64,000 nucleotides of DNA from Deroplatys truncata (lineage: Eukaryota > Arthropoda > Insecta > Mantodea > Mantidae), in contig CM060983.1 in the NCBI GenBank assembly GCA_030765065.1, forward strand, positions 49,164,067-49,228,066. The letters are read 5' to 3'. The translations under genes were made by a program, and so were the position numbers. Position 1 is the first letter of the stretch. Every line of letters begins with the position of its first letter. The notes beneath the pieces are model-generated. The model searched no databases. It worked only from the letters and a program-made list of their open reading frames with translations, and was not told the DNA's origin. This document shows positions 1 through 11,306 of the stretch, one piece after another.

Positions 1-589
1 TCTGAGCGGGGAGAAAGTAAAACTTTGGGGGATGGAGATCATGAAGAGTACGTGACCGACCGACCGCCTTCAACAATGTGAATCTTCACCGTTCAACACT
101 CCGTGATCGTCTCCCAAAGTTTTTGTTATGTCGACAGCGGAGGAAATAACAAATGACGTTAACTTCTTTCTCTATTGTCTGCTTATTCTTCTCGACTCTT
201 TGTCCGGGACATATGGAAATGGTCTTTCGAGACGGCCATTTCTGTAACAAGCACAGAAAATAACCATGTTATCCTGCCTTTTCTAGACGCCTTTATGGTT
301 CTCTTGTAGTGTGCCATATACTAGGTTCTTTCAATTTAATTTTCCCTATTGGAATATAAATCCAAGCACAATGGGGGTGCGATAGACCAGATGGTTTTTA
401 TGCTGTCTTCAGCAGTACTTCTATATTCACGCAGTTGGCACTAAACGCTTCGAGAGATTTAAATACATGTTTCGAACCCTCATGTACCTCTGCCAAACTT
501 TAGCAAAGGAAAACGTTAACAATCTGAAGCCTTCTGAGCTTTGTATCTCTGTATAACTGACTACCCTTTAATTGGAAAATGTTTCATTA
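1..589. other. no identifiable gene or repeat
   Basis: No long ORF, tRNA fold or recognisable transposon end was seen. This is the left edge of the window, so a feature could begin outside it. Confidence 0.5.
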
Positions 590-704
590 TTTTTACTTTC
601 TCTACTAAGTATAGTAAACGGAGGAAGTATTGTATTCCACCCAAAAATTCGATACCGATATTTCACCGGAAATACATGTTTTGAGGTTTCCTGAATCCAA
701 AAAA
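590..704 (-). repeat. old Repeat A copy, 3' terminal part
   Basis: This is the reverse complement of the Repeat A 3' end, starting with TTTTTACTTTCTCTACT and running through the conserved block TACCGATATTTCACCGG. It stops in an A-run where a plus-strand copy begins. The rest of what is probably the same old copy resumes at 1577, but the two parts are not contiguous in the consensus, so sequence was lost at the junction. Confidence 0.75.
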
Positions 705-1576
705 TCTAATGTGTTAAACTCACATGACTTTCTCTACTCTTGTACAAACTATTTTTACAAACGCTTATTCTCCATATGCTTCAAGTTAATCGAGATAAAC
801 ATTTGCAGACTCTATGTTATTGCTTGTAGATGTAAGGGGAATATATATTTACAAGGGCAATATAGAAATACAGTAGCCTTTAAGCATAGACATTAGTCTT
901 AATAGCTGGTTGCTATGTGCAGCACCATTCCCTTTCCCACAGATTAATACTCTTTGCATATCCAAGACAAAAAAAAATGAATAACGAATTCCCATTTGAG
1001 AAAATAAGTAATGAAAAACTTAAGGGAATAACAAGCTATATCTCGAAAATGGTTCACTCAACAACAAAAATGTATATGACATAAACTGTGTATTTTAACG
1101 CGATCTACATTTTTTGTGTAGTAAACGTTTGTCTATCTCTTATGGTTTACCAGTTATGCTAAAGTCGTTCACAATGAAGAATACTTTTGGAGACATTCCC
1201 AGAAAATTCAAGATATACATTTTAATTTCTCATGAAAATATCTTAAACATATGATATTTTAAACAAAATCGTTAGAGCCATTTTGAGAAAATTAAAGGTT
1301 CCATGTAAAGGGTAATCTGGGGTAGGGGATTTTCTTGAAAACCTTCGTGTCGCATCTCTGGAAGATACTGAATCTAAATACCAAGTTTGGTGTTTATCCG
1401 ACTGTTCGTTTCTGAGTTATGCTGTTCACAGACACACACACGGACATGTTTCCAAAAATACGTTTTTGGATTCAGGGTGCCTGAAAACATGTATTTCCGG
1501 TGAAATCTCGGTATCGAATTTTTGGGTGGAATACAATACTTCCCCTACATCCTATACGTAGTAGAGAAAGTAAAAA
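701..1576 (+). repeat. Repeat A, full-length copy A1
   Basis: Both ends are present: a 5' end close to TCTGATGTGTTACACTCAC (here TCTAATGTGTTAAACTC) and a 3' end GTAGTAGAGAAAGTAAAAA. In between are the shared blocks 'CCATATGCTTC', 'TTTACCAGTTATGC', 'CATTCCCAGAAAATTC' and 'GTGTCGCATCTCTGGAAGA'. The internal CA tract is short (about 1438-1441). It lies inside an older minus-strand copy (590-704 and 1577-1847). No coding capacity. Confidence 0.9.
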
Positions 1577-1847
1577 TGTAGATCTTTTTAAAACACACAA
1601 TTTATTACAAATAATTTTTTTGTGGAAACAGAAATTTCCGGCATATCCTTATTAATTGTTCAAATTGTTCAATAATTTATCATTGTTTTAAAGCCCTGCC
1701 AACATTCCGTTGTTTCTGCCGATTGTATGGGGAGAGTATGGAATTTTAAGGCCAGCATATAGCTTCTAGTTAACATTTGATTATCTCAATTAAAATGAAG
1801 TATATATAGGGAAAAAAAAGCCATGCGAATGTAGAACAAGGATTTTT
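1577..1847 (-). repeat. old Repeat A copy, 5' terminal part
   Basis: Diverged minus-strand Repeat A, from the block around ATGTAGATCT to a degenerate terminus near 1847. Similarity is clear at CGATTGTATGG and GGCCAGCATATAGC. Probably the partner of 590-704. Confidence 0.7.
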
Positions 1848-2394
1848 AAGGTAAGTTTGTTGCAACATTAGACTTAAGAACAGTGTGCTGCCATTTTCAG
1901 TGCATGTGAGTGTACACAGGTAAGCAGATACGCCACATTTTACCTTTTCCTAAGTTAAGAACAACTCTCAAAGACAGCAAGCCATTGATTGTGAACACCG
2001 TCTTCACATTTTTTTGTGAGCAGTTGTCACCACAGCCCGCCGATATTCGATATCTAACATGCATGCAGGTAGAGAAGGAGGTTCGATATTTGATATTTCT
2101 TGCCCACCCTCACATATCACGTGACCACAAGCATGATGCTTCGCCGAGCGTGGCTGAGACAAAGGAATAAAAGAGCAGTACACGCTGGTTCTTAAGTGCT
2201 ACAGCATGCGGGAGGAGATTAACGCGATGGGATTTCACCAGCAGTGTCAACCTTTGTTTATTCTTAATCACCTGTACTTTATAACAGGTGGAGGAAGTCC
2301 CGAGGTCGAAGAGGATGTACTTATGTGATTAAGTCCAAGGTTCCTTCTAACTCATGCTTAGGATTTCTGAGCACAAGATGTTTTAAATACAGAG
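1848..2394. other. unassigned sequence
   Basis: Short ORF-sized open stretches exist but none resembles a known family and no start context or splice pattern supports a gene. No repeat end was recognised. Confidence 0.45.
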
Positions 2395-3207
2395 AAAATA
2401 TCACTGGTACACTCACAGGACTTTCTCTACTCTTGTACAACCAATTTTACAAACGCTTATTCTCCATATGCTTCATGTTAATCGAGATGTTAATCTTATT
2501 GCTAATTTTCTTGTAGGTGCAAGGGGAATATGGTAGGCTTTAAGCGATAGTTAAATATTTTAAGACCTGGATGCTGTGTGGAGTATTCCATTCTCTTTGC
2601 ATTACCAGGACAAAAAAAATGAATAACGAATTCCCATTTGAGAAAAACTATAAGTATTGGAAAATTTAAAGGAATAACAAGCAATATTTCGAAGATGGTT
2701 CACTCCATAAAAAAAGTGTATGAAATAAATTGTGTACTTTAACGAGATCTACATATTTTGTGTAGTAAAATTTGTCTATCTCTTACGGTTTACCAGTTAT
2801 GCAAAGTTCATTATGAATGACGAGGACTTGTGGAGACATTTCCAGAAAAGTTGAGATATATTTGATTTGCCCTGAATATATCTTAAACATACGATCTTTT
2901 AATCAAAATCCTTAGAGGTATTTTTGAGAAAATCAAATTTTTCAAAAAAGTTCCATGTAAAGGATATTCTGGGTTGGAGGGATTTTCTTGAAAACCTTCG
3001 TGTCGCATCCTTGGAAGGTACTGAACCTAAATACCAAGTTTGGTGTTTATCCGACTGTTCGTTTCTGAGTTATGCTGTTCACAGACACACACACGGACCT
3101 TTATCTAAAAATGCTTTTTTTTTGGATTCAGGGGGCCTCAAAACTTGTACTTTCAGTGAAATTTCGATACTTCCCCTACTTACTATACGTATTACAGAAT
3201 GTAAAAA
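2395..3207 (+). repeat. Repeat A, diverged copy A2
   Basis: The copy spans the 5' block around CTTTCTCTACTCTTGTACAA to a mutated 3' end (ACTATACGTATTACAGAATG). The internal CA tract is minimal (about 3086-3093). An ORF at 2924-3220 is only a translation of the repeat. Confidence 0.85.
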
Positions 3208-3647
3208 TACATCGTATTAATAATTAGTGATTAACGTAATATGGATAAAAGAATCACTTATTATTGAATACTGTACTATATAAGAAAGCCAAGGCTAAGA
3301 TTTCTGAGCCTTCCTTAGGAATCAAGCTGTTCCAACTACGTAATTACTGCGCAGTCGAAAATTCATAACATTGTGAATACGTCCTCTGTGTATTCAACTG
3401 TTTTATTGGCTTTTGTTTTCTAGTACTGTAGTTAAATACGCTCATTTCAGGAGGCATTGATATCATTTCCAATGGTAAAATAACACTAGCGATCGTTTCA
3501 TCCATATCATCTATAATAAATGCTGAGTGATATCGTAAACAATTGAATGGTTAATATTTCTAAAAGTAAAGTATCTTCAGGTGGCTGCGGCAATCTAGTA
3601 AACTTTGAAACCTGAACATTAGTAATTGTGTTTTCAACATGTGTTTT
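3208..3647. other. unassigned sequence
   Basis: AT-rich sequence without ORF, tRNA-like fold or recognisable repeat end. Confidence 0.45.
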
Positions 3648-3887
3648 AAGTTTCCCTACTACGCATAGTAATTAGGAAAGTATTGCATTTCATCCGAAAA
3701 TTCTATACCGAGATTTCACCGGAAATACATGTTTTGAGGCTCCATTAATGAAAATAAAGCATTTTTGGAAATATGTCTATGACTCTGTGAGACTGTGAAC
3801 AGTATAACTCAAAAACGAAAAGTCAGATAAATACCAAACTTAGTATTTAGGTTCAATTATCTTCCAAAGATGCGACAAGAAGAGTTT
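3648..3887 (-). repeat. old Repeat A copy, first segment of a nest
   Basis: This is the 3' third of an old minus-strand copy, ending in GATGCGAC..AGAAGAGTTTAAA. It is split by the dimer 3888-5667 and resumes at 5668 with AAATCCCGCCACC, which is the next block in intact copies. The same copy is cut again by the LTR at 6129-7047 and finishes at 7052-7203. The three segments total about 853 bp, close to full length. Confidence 0.85.
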
Positions 3888-4775
3888 AAAAATCTGATGT
3901 GTTACACTCACATGACTTTCTCTACTCTTGTACAATCTAATTTTACAAACGCCTTTTCTCCATATACTTCATGTTAATCGAGATATCGAGATGTCAATCT
4001 TATTGGTAATTTTCTTGTAGATGCAAGGGAAATATGGTAGCTTTTAAGCGATAGTCAAATATTTTAACGCTGGTTGCTATGTGGCGCATTCCATTCTCTT
4101 TGCATGTCCAGGACATAAAAAAAATGAATAACGAATTTGAGAAAAAGTATAAGTATTGGAAAATTTAAGGAAATAACAAGCAATATCTCGAAAACCGTTC
4201 ACTCAACAAAAGAAATGTATATGGCATAAGTTGTGTATTTTAACGCAATCTACATTTTTTGTGTAGTAAAATTTTGTCTATCTCATGGTTTACCAGTTAT
4301 GCAAAAGTCGTTCACAATGAAGAATACTTTTGGAGACATTCCCAGAAAATTCGAGATATACATTTCATTTCTCATGACATTATCCTAAACATATGATATT
4401 TTCATCAAAATCGTTAGAGCCATTTTTGAGAAAATTCAAATTTTCGAAAAATGATCCATGTAAAGGGTAGTCTGGGGTGGGGGGGATTTTCTTGAAAACC
4501 TTCGTGTCGCATCCCTGGAAGATACTGAACCTAAATACCAAGTTTGGTGCTTATCCGATTGTTCGTTTATGAGTTATGCTGTTCACAGACACACACACAC
4601 ACAGACACACAGACACACACACACACACAGACACACACACGGACATGTTTCCAAAAATGCTTTTTTTGGATTCAGGAGGTCTCAAAACATGTATTTCCGG
4701 TGAAATCTCGGTATCGAATTTTTGGGTGGAATGCAATACTTCCCCTACTTACTATACGTAGTAGAGAAAGTAAAA
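3888..4775 (+). repeat. Repeat A, full-length copy A3 (first unit of a dimer)
   Basis: Starts AAAATCTGATGTGTTACACTC and ends GTAGTAGAGAAAGTAAAA. It is followed directly by a second copy in the same orientation with only the shared A-run between. The internal tract (about 4590-4640) is an interrupted (CA)n with CAGACA steps. Confidence 0.92.
4590..4640. repeat. (CA)n microsatellite inside Repeat A
   Basis: Interrupted CA tract with CAGACA interruptions, at the fixed internal position of the family. Confidence 0.9.
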
Positions 4776-5488
4776 AAAATCTGATGTGTTACACTCACAT
4801 GACTTTCTCTACTCTTGTACAATCTATTTTTACAAATGCCTATTCTCCATATGCTTTATGTTAATCGAGATATCGAGATGTCAATCTTATTGCTAATTTT
4901 CTTGTAGATGCAAGGGGAATATGGTAGCTTTTAAGCGATGGTCAAATATTTTAACGCTGGTTGCTATGCGGCGCATTCCATTCTCTTTGCAAGTCCAGGA
5001 CATAAAAAAATGAATAACGAATTTGAGAAAAAGTATAAATATTGGAAAATTTAAGGGAATAACAAGCAATATCTCGAAAATGGTTCACTCAACAAAAGAA
5101 ATGTATATGACATAAGTTGTGTATTTTAACGAGATCTACATTTTTTGTGTAGTAAAATTTTGTCTATCTCCTATGGTTTACCAGTTATGCAAAAGTCGTT
5201 CACAATGAAGAATGCTTTTGGAGACATTCCCAGAAAATTCGAGATATACAGTTCATTTCTCATGACATTATCTTAAACATATGATATTTTCATCAAAATC
5301 GTTAGAGCCATTTTTGAGAAAATTAAAATTTTCGAAAAATGTTCCATGTAAAGGGTAGTCTGGGGTGGGGGCATTTTCTTGAAAACCTTCGTGTCGCATC
5401 TCTGGAAGATACTGAACCTAAATACCAAGTTTGGTGTTTATCCGACTGTTCGTTTTTGAGTTATGCTGTTCACAGACACACACACACA

Positions 5489-5527
<39 letters not shown>

Positions 5528-5667
5528 ACACACGGACATGTTTCCAGAAATGCTTTTTTTGGATTCAGGAGGTCTCAAAACATGTATTTCCGGTGAAATC
5601 TCGGTATCGAATTTTTGGGTGGAATGCAATACTTCCCCTACTTACTATACGTAGTAGAGAAAGTAAA
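4776..5667 (+). repeat. Repeat A, full-length copy A4 (second unit of a dimer)
   Basis: Nearly identical to A3 along its length, suggesting a recent dimer. The 12-bp inverted repeat ACTTTCTCTACT is at about 4802-4813, and its complement AGTAGAGAAAGT at about 5653-5664. The internal CA tract (about 5475-5533) is longer than in A3. ORFs over it on both strands are repeat translations. Confidence 0.92.
5475..5533. repeat. (CA)n microsatellite inside Repeat A
   Basis: Long interrupted CA tract at the same internal position as in the neighbouring copy. Confidence 0.9.
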
Positions 5668-6128
5668 AAAATCCCGCCACCCAAAACTACTTTTACATGG
5701 AAAATTTTTTGGAAAGTTTAAACTTTCTAAACAATGACTGTAACGATTTTGATTAAAATGCCACATATGAAAGATATTTAAATGACAAAGAAAATGTATA
5801 TTTTGTATTTTCGGGAAATAGCATATGAAGTCCTCTTCATTCGAAAGAAATTTTGTATAATCTTGTATGACTGATAAATGTTTAGCGATAGAAAACGTAT
5901 TTTACTAACGATATTGATCTCTTTAAAATACAGTTTATTTAAGTTTTTTGTGGCATAAGCCATATCTGAGATATCCGTTATTAAAAGTTCGAATATTCAT
6001 TTCTTCTTAAGGTCCTTTCAATATTCACTTGTTTCTCGCAATTGCATGGAAGCAGTGTGGAATTTTAAAGCCAGCATACAGCGTCCAGTTCTTAAACATT
6101 TGACTTTTGCTGTTCTCTTTGTAACTAT
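5668..6128 (-). repeat. old Repeat A copy, second segment
   Basis: Continues the old copy interrupted at 3887. It shows the blocks GTAACGATTTTGATTAAAAT and GTGGCATAAGCCATATC and stops at ..TTTGTAACTAT, where a solo LTR is inserted. Confidence 0.85.
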
Positions 6129-7047
6129 TGAGGCAGTATTTTTAACACTTAAATGATTTCAATCAAATTATATAATATAAAATTCAATAACAGCCCGCCT
6201 TAAAGCAATATGTGCATGTAACAATATATAAAAAGTGTATATTACAGTCATTGTATTAATGTCTATATTATTGTATACATGTGTAAAAATGTAATGTGAA
6301 TGTATTACGTAATTTAATAATGTAGTAGCAGTGAGAATAACAGGTTAAAAGTTGCTAACAATGAGGTAACCTTCAGGCAATAATGAATTTGAAAGTTTTA
6401 TAATGCTACTTGAGATTCTTGGAAGCAATAATGTAATTTTTGTGACAGTTTATAAAATAGCCAATCAACAACCAGAAAAAGCTTTAGTTAAATGAAGGTA
6501 TTCTATTGGACTAGGATTAGCCAATCAGAAACTAAAATGGAGCAAAATTTACAAATTCAGAAGCCAGTTGCTTGTAGACAGTGTTCCTAACCGGACGCGA
6601 GATCCGTACTCGAGAAGTATAATACGTATTTTGTGTGAGAGAAAAATAGTTTACGTGTTAAAAAGTGCAAGTAATTAATAAAAAAATCTTACAGCTCTCT
6701 ATACCAGTGAAGTGTTATTTAGACCGTGTCAAGCATTAATAAATGGAGTGAAGAAAAACTTAAAATCTGTGTAAGCCTACATTCTTTAGTCACACCACTC
6801 CCTGCTAAGACATTCATGTCTCTAAAAATATAAATACTGACGCAGCCGAGGCAAACATAAATATATAATACTTAAAGAAACAGTCAAATTACAAAGTTAA
6901 TATTTTTAAGCTTGGGGCGAAGGCTACCGGAAACTTTTTACCATATGTGTGGTTGCAACTACTTCAAGTTCGGCTCCCCAACAGTCGAAATATAATACAT
7001 CTTCTTCAAACTGACTTTCCATACGTAGAAGCAACAAACCTTCTTCA
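6129..7047 (+). mobile_element. solo LTR (copy 1), 919 bp
   Basis: Begins TGAGGCAGTATTTTT and ends CCTTCTTCA, the TG...CA ends expected of a long terminal repeat. It is flanked by the 4-bp duplication CTAT (6125-6128 and 7048-7051). Removing it restores the interrupted Repeat A copy (..GTAACTAT-AACGAAAT..). A second copy of similar length lies at 36727-37644. AATAAA-like signals occur near 6676 and 6737. No internal gag-pol sequence is adjacent, so it is probably a recombined solo LTR. A 4-bp duplication is compatible with Gypsy-type integrases, but the superfamily cannot be assigned from an LTR alone. Confidence 0.85.
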
Positions 7048-7051
7048 CTAT

Positions 7052-7203
7052 AACGAAATATCTAATGTAACTATTTCTGCAAAGGCTTATTTGGAATAAA
7101 ATGTAGTAGATAGAAAAATAAGCTTCAATAAGAATAATTTGTATACCTAGTAGTAAACGATAGAGGGTAGAAAGTCATGTAAATGTATCACATCAGAGTT
7201 TTT
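7052..7203 (-). repeat. old Repeat A copy, third segment
   Basis: Final 5' part of the old copy, from AACGAAATATCTAATG to GTATCACATCAGAGTTTTT. Confidence 0.85.
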
Positions 7204-8768
7204 CTGGTATGTCCTTATAGGAATATAATATTACTTGTTATTAATGACTGCTTCAAGACCACTAAGTTATGCTTAAGATATTATGTGCTCTGGAACCAAA
7301 AGGGAGCCTTGTGATCATTGCTCCACGCAGAAGAGACAGTAAGATAAATGTTAGGATCAAGATTCTCAGGGAGTCAGGTGAGGAAGCAGGTGTTGCACTT
7401 GGGTTATTGATCTTTCCGGAGCTCGAGTCTCTGCTGTTTCAATTTGCTTTCAGGCGTCTGCTTCATTAAACGGTCAACTAAATTAATTCAAATGACGGAG
7501 CGGAAAAACAAAAGAGAAACAACACAAACGATGCTGAAAACAAAACCACATCCTCAGAAATGATTTTACTCTTCGGCAATATGTATTACTCCAGATGTTT
7601 TTGGTAATTGTTTATAACTTTGTGTTTCCTATATTCACGAAGCCTCATAGTAATTTTAACATTGAAGTTAAAACAAATAGTTGTAAGATTGTGTTAACTT
7701 CGTGTTAACTCCTTGTGCTAAGGCGTATAACAAATGGCAGCCGCTAACCAAGCTGTTGATGCGCAGTTTTTTAATGCCGTTTCCAATCGAAGAGAAGCTG
7801 TGCATCGTGATTACTTTGTGTCACTGTGAATTCTTACAAAATCATAGCAGGTAGAAATCTGTGAGGAGGGATATGCGAATCCCAATTAGATCCAAGAAAT
7901 GGGTGGTGAAGTTTGAAGCATTCGAACTTTGTCTGGATAAAATGCTATCTTTGTTTCTGAAACTTCTTTAGGCCCGGTAGGGGAAACTAGCCTGGATCAG
8001 ATGAAAAGTGAAACGCACGAGCTGGCCATATTGAGAGACTCCAATTGGCAGATCAGAAGAAAGAGAGGGAGAATAATAGACAGTCTAAGCGCATGCGCCA
8101 CGTGTACTGTATTAATGCGTAGCATAGGGAACCACTGGACGCTTGCGTATTATACTGTACATTAGCGAGCACGTAACGTTATTATTGTATTCTTGTTTTA
8201 AATAAAGTAAAGTGACCGTTTATTTGTGTCTTTTAGACTATTATTCCGCAACGTATAACCAATATTATGATTAGAGATGTGACAGGTGCCATACATATCG
8301 GAATGCTCTTGCTTGGAATACCAAACCAATGTTATCGATGTCAAATGGTTTTGTCAACCCAGAATTACCTGGTCATCAACCAAAATTAGGTTTAGTGTCA
8401 GAGAGGTTAATTTTACCCAGGATTCCATTAATTAATGGAACTTGATGAATAAAACAAATATTTCATTTAATTAAGAGAGCTTCCTTCACTTCAATAAAAT
8501 TTCACATAGCCATTTCCTAAGCCTGAAATAATAAAATCAACAAATGCTAGAACCTAAGGAGTTTCACTTCTAATGCGCGAGAGTCTCACGCATTTTTGTT
8601 TGTTTGTTTTGTTTTTGTGATTGCTTGTTTTTTAAAATTATAATATTATCAAACAGCTAGGCATTAACACTTGGTCAAAAAAATTTAAAATAGACAAGTA
8701 TGCCAAGTTGCAATTTTCCAAAGAAGTACGTCAACCCCCTTCTTATTTCGCTCTTACCAGCAAAACAC
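7204..8768. other. unassigned sequence
   Basis: A 66-codon ORF at 7269-7469 has no recognisable relatives, and I do not call it a gene. An AATAAAG signal occurs near 8201-8207. No second copy of any part of this stretch was noticed in the window. Confidence 0.4.
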
Positions 8769-9489
8769 TACAGTGTCATTGTTTTTATGCCAAGGCCACA
8801 ACCACCTTACATGCATATCGGCCGGGACTACAGTGACCTCGGTGCTATGACACTGTACAGCAGCAGCACAGGAAGTATCAAGGGCAAGTTTATCAGCTGT
8901 GAGATGTCTCAGTCGTTGCTTTGTCTTCGTGTTGTGAAGTATTGTGCGTTATTTCCTTATGAATGTTATTCTCTTATGTCCACGGAAATGCCTGACAAAA
9001 ATTCACGCTTGAACAGTGTATTTTTATGTGCGATACATACGTGAAAACTGAATACTGTAGAGAGGTGTGTAGACAATTTTATCAGCAATTTCCTGGTTAT
9101 TTAGTTCCGGGTAGAGACACTGAGACATGTTTGGTCAGTAAATTTAAAACAACAGGATCGCTAAACGCTAAAAAGTTTATACGAACAATCCCTACACTAT
9201 AGACGAAATTAAGGACGATATAAAAGCAGAAATTATGAGCATCATACAAGAAGAACTTATGCGTGTGAATGGCAATTTCATCCGACGATGTCAAGAATGT
9301 CTTCCCGCAGATGGACACCACTTTCAACAACACTTATAACAAGGTTAGTACTCATTACATATATGTTACTAACACTCGTGAGTAAGTAGCGCGGGAGTTA
9401 CGGAACGGAAAACCTCGCAGTGTTGTAGACTATGTGCGGAGCACACATTCGCGCGATCCGCGGCCTTGACATAAAACGAAGGCATTGTA
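8769..9489 (+). mobile_element. internally deleted IS630/Tc1-type DNA transposon (copy 1)
   Basis: The 721-bp element is bounded by TA. The left end is CAGTGTCATTGTTTTTATGC; the complement of the right end is CAATGCCTTCGTTTTATGTC, so the termini are inverted repeats of about 30 bp. On the plus strand the interior encodes remnants of a DUF4817-like N-terminal helix-turn-helix region (about 9030-9140), then jumps to a transposase C-terminus reading YTIDEIKDDIKAEIM..., NFIRRCQECLPADGHHFQ (about 9200-9335). The catalytic DDE region is missing. The same deletion is present in the copy at 62262-62993. A non-autonomous element, not a host gene. Confidence 0.8.
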
Positions 9490-10162
9490 CTTAGACGTTG
9501 ATCCTAATTGTAGGTTCGCATTTAAAAACTTAAATTGACCCTAAAATTACCATCACACCATCCTCCAAACAAAATAGCATTAATGGTATTTAGTTTCCCC
9601 CATAATATCAAGCAACTTTTATTAAAGATATTTCTTTCTACAACGCTTACTTTTGGAGATGTTGTACAGTTGTCCTACCCTGTATAATATTAAGGTCGTA
9701 ACTAGCAGTTTTTGCAACTAGGTATTATTTAATATTCCTAGGGCCAAACTTAGCACGTAAACACTATTGCTTTAAATAACTTGTCTTGTAAAAGTATAAA
9801 CCGTATGTTTTAAAAGACCTGATTAAGTTTAACAGTACTGGTCATTTAACGTAGTTTGCTATTATTTAAATTTCTGACAGTCTAATATTATGAGTATGAG
9901 TACAACTTCAATGCTTCTATAAACGTGCACAATTTCAGAATATCTATAGTTTAACATTTAATTATTTTCCTCAGCATATTTATATTATAAGTTTTTATTT
10001 ACTCGCTGACAACTGTCAACAGAAGAACGGCGTACACTAATTATGCAGCTTACCTCTAAGTGCTTTTCTTCACATATATTTGCTACACATCTTACCTGTA
10101 ACAAAGAAGAAAACACAGATTATACTTGGAATTTGTCCAGATGTTAAACAATAGAACTGGCT
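9490..10162. other. unassigned AT-rich sequence
   Basis: No ORF, repeat terminus or RNA-like fold recognised. Confidence 0.45.
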
Positions 10163-10325
10163 ATTTTTATTTTCTCTAGCAGCTCACGTAAAGTGCTGTA
10201 TTCCAATCAAAACTTCGATATAAGGAATTAGTCGTAAATACTTTTTCTTGAGGTTCCCCTGTATAAAAAAGCATCTTTTCGAAAAAGGCCCATGGGTAGG
10301 GGTGTGTCTGTGTCCAGCATACTTA
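10163..10325 (-). repeat. old Repeat A copy, 3' terminal part
   Basis: Strongly diverged: begins near TTTTTATTTTCTCTAGCAG and reaches the internal TG-rich area before a plus-strand copy takes over. The probable continuation is 11106-11306. Confidence 0.65.
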
Positions 10326-10764
10326 AAAAAAACTGATGTGTTACACTCACATGGCTTTCTCTACTCTTTTACAACCTATTTTTACAAACGCTTATTCCCC
10401 ATATGCTTCATGTTAATCGAGATGTTAATCTTATTGCTAATTTTCTTGTAAATGCAAGGGGAATTGGTAGGCTTTAAGCGATAGTCAAATATTTTAAGAG
10501 CTGGTTGCTATGTGGAGTATTCCATTCTCTTTGCATTACCAGGACAAAAAAATGCAATAACGAATTTCAGAAAAACTATAAGTATTGGAAAATTTAAGGG
10601 AATAACAAGCAATATCTCAAGCATACACGGACAGGTTTCCAAAAATAGTTTTTTTGGATTCAGGGGGCCTCAAAACATGTATTTCCGGTGAAATCTCGGT
10701 ATCGAATTTTTGGGTGGAATGCAATACTTCCCCTACTTACTATACGTAGTAGAGAAAGTAAAAA
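10326..10764 (+). repeat. Repeat A copy A5 with a large internal deletion
   Basis: Both ends are intact, but the middle is lost: sequence jumps near 10620 from ..GCAATATCTCAA to GCATACACGGACAGG, removing about 430 bp. The 3' end touches a mariner transposase fragment. Confidence 0.88.
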
Positions 10765-11103
10765 CTAACAACTGAATAGCTGGATGCCCTAAAGGTCAGT
10801 ACCATGGTCCCTCCACCATACAGTCCTGACCCAGCACCTTATCATTTCTTTTTGTTTCCAAAAATTAAAGATGATGAGCGTGGAATCACTTTTTTGTCAT
10901 CAGCTGAAGCAGTGGAACATTATAAAAACCTGGTTTCTTAAGTGCCTTAAGGAAGAGTGACATCGTTTTTAAGGGCTGATTTTACAGAATGTAAAAATGT
11001 GTTTAACTTAAAGGGTATATAGTTTGAAAAGAATAAAATCATTTAATTTTTTTAAAAAATTAATTTTTGTTTGATTTTCTAAAAACTTCTAGTGTTGCCC
11101 TCG
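10765..11103 (+). pseudogene. mariner transposase, C-terminal fragment
   Basis: The plus strand reads, with stops, LTTE.LDALKVSTM, then PPPYSPDPAPYHFFLFPKIK, matching the mariner block that contains the third catalytic Asp (SPD). It continues ..SAEAVEHYKNLVS.. and RADFTECKNVF. A terminal sequence AGTGTTGCCCTCG followed by TA (11104-11105) marks the right end, and older Repeat A resumes immediately after it. The left part was lost where A5 abuts. A related fragment is at 33360-33699 on the minus strand. Confidence 0.75.
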
Positions 11104-11105
11104 TA

Positions 11106-11306
11106 ATCTGTGAAGTCTTCTTCCTGTGGGATAGACAAAAAATTACTAAACAAAAACATAGATCTCTTAAAACACAAGTTTATTTCAAATAACTTTTATT
11201 GTGGAAAGAGCCATTTCCGAGATATTCTTTGTTATTGGTTTCAATTTTTCTATAAAGTGTTAAGAGCACAATTTAGTTGTTTCACCAGATGTCATGCAAA
11301 ACGCTA
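11106..11306 (-). repeat. old Repeat A copy, internal part
   Basis: Diverged minus-strand copy with recognisable TAGATCTCTTAAAACACA and GAGCCATTTCCGAGATATTC blocks. It fades out after about 11306. Confidence 0.65.

Noticed and set aside
4544..5654. Overlapping ORFs with Thr-His or Cys-Val repeats on both strands
   Set aside because: They are translations of Repeat A and its CA/TG tract and recur in every copy (e.g. 13822-14165, 41425-41849, 50582-50866); no host gene.
3888..5667. Repeat A as a Helitron (starts TC after an A-run, head-to-tail dimer, 3' hairpin)
   Set aside because: The 3' end does not show the CTRR terminus, and a subterminal inverted repeat is present. The idea remains open but unsupported.
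7980..8290. Possible LTR end (AATAAAG near 8201 followed by a TA-rich junction)
   Set aside because: No second copy, no TG...CA pair and no target duplication could be found.
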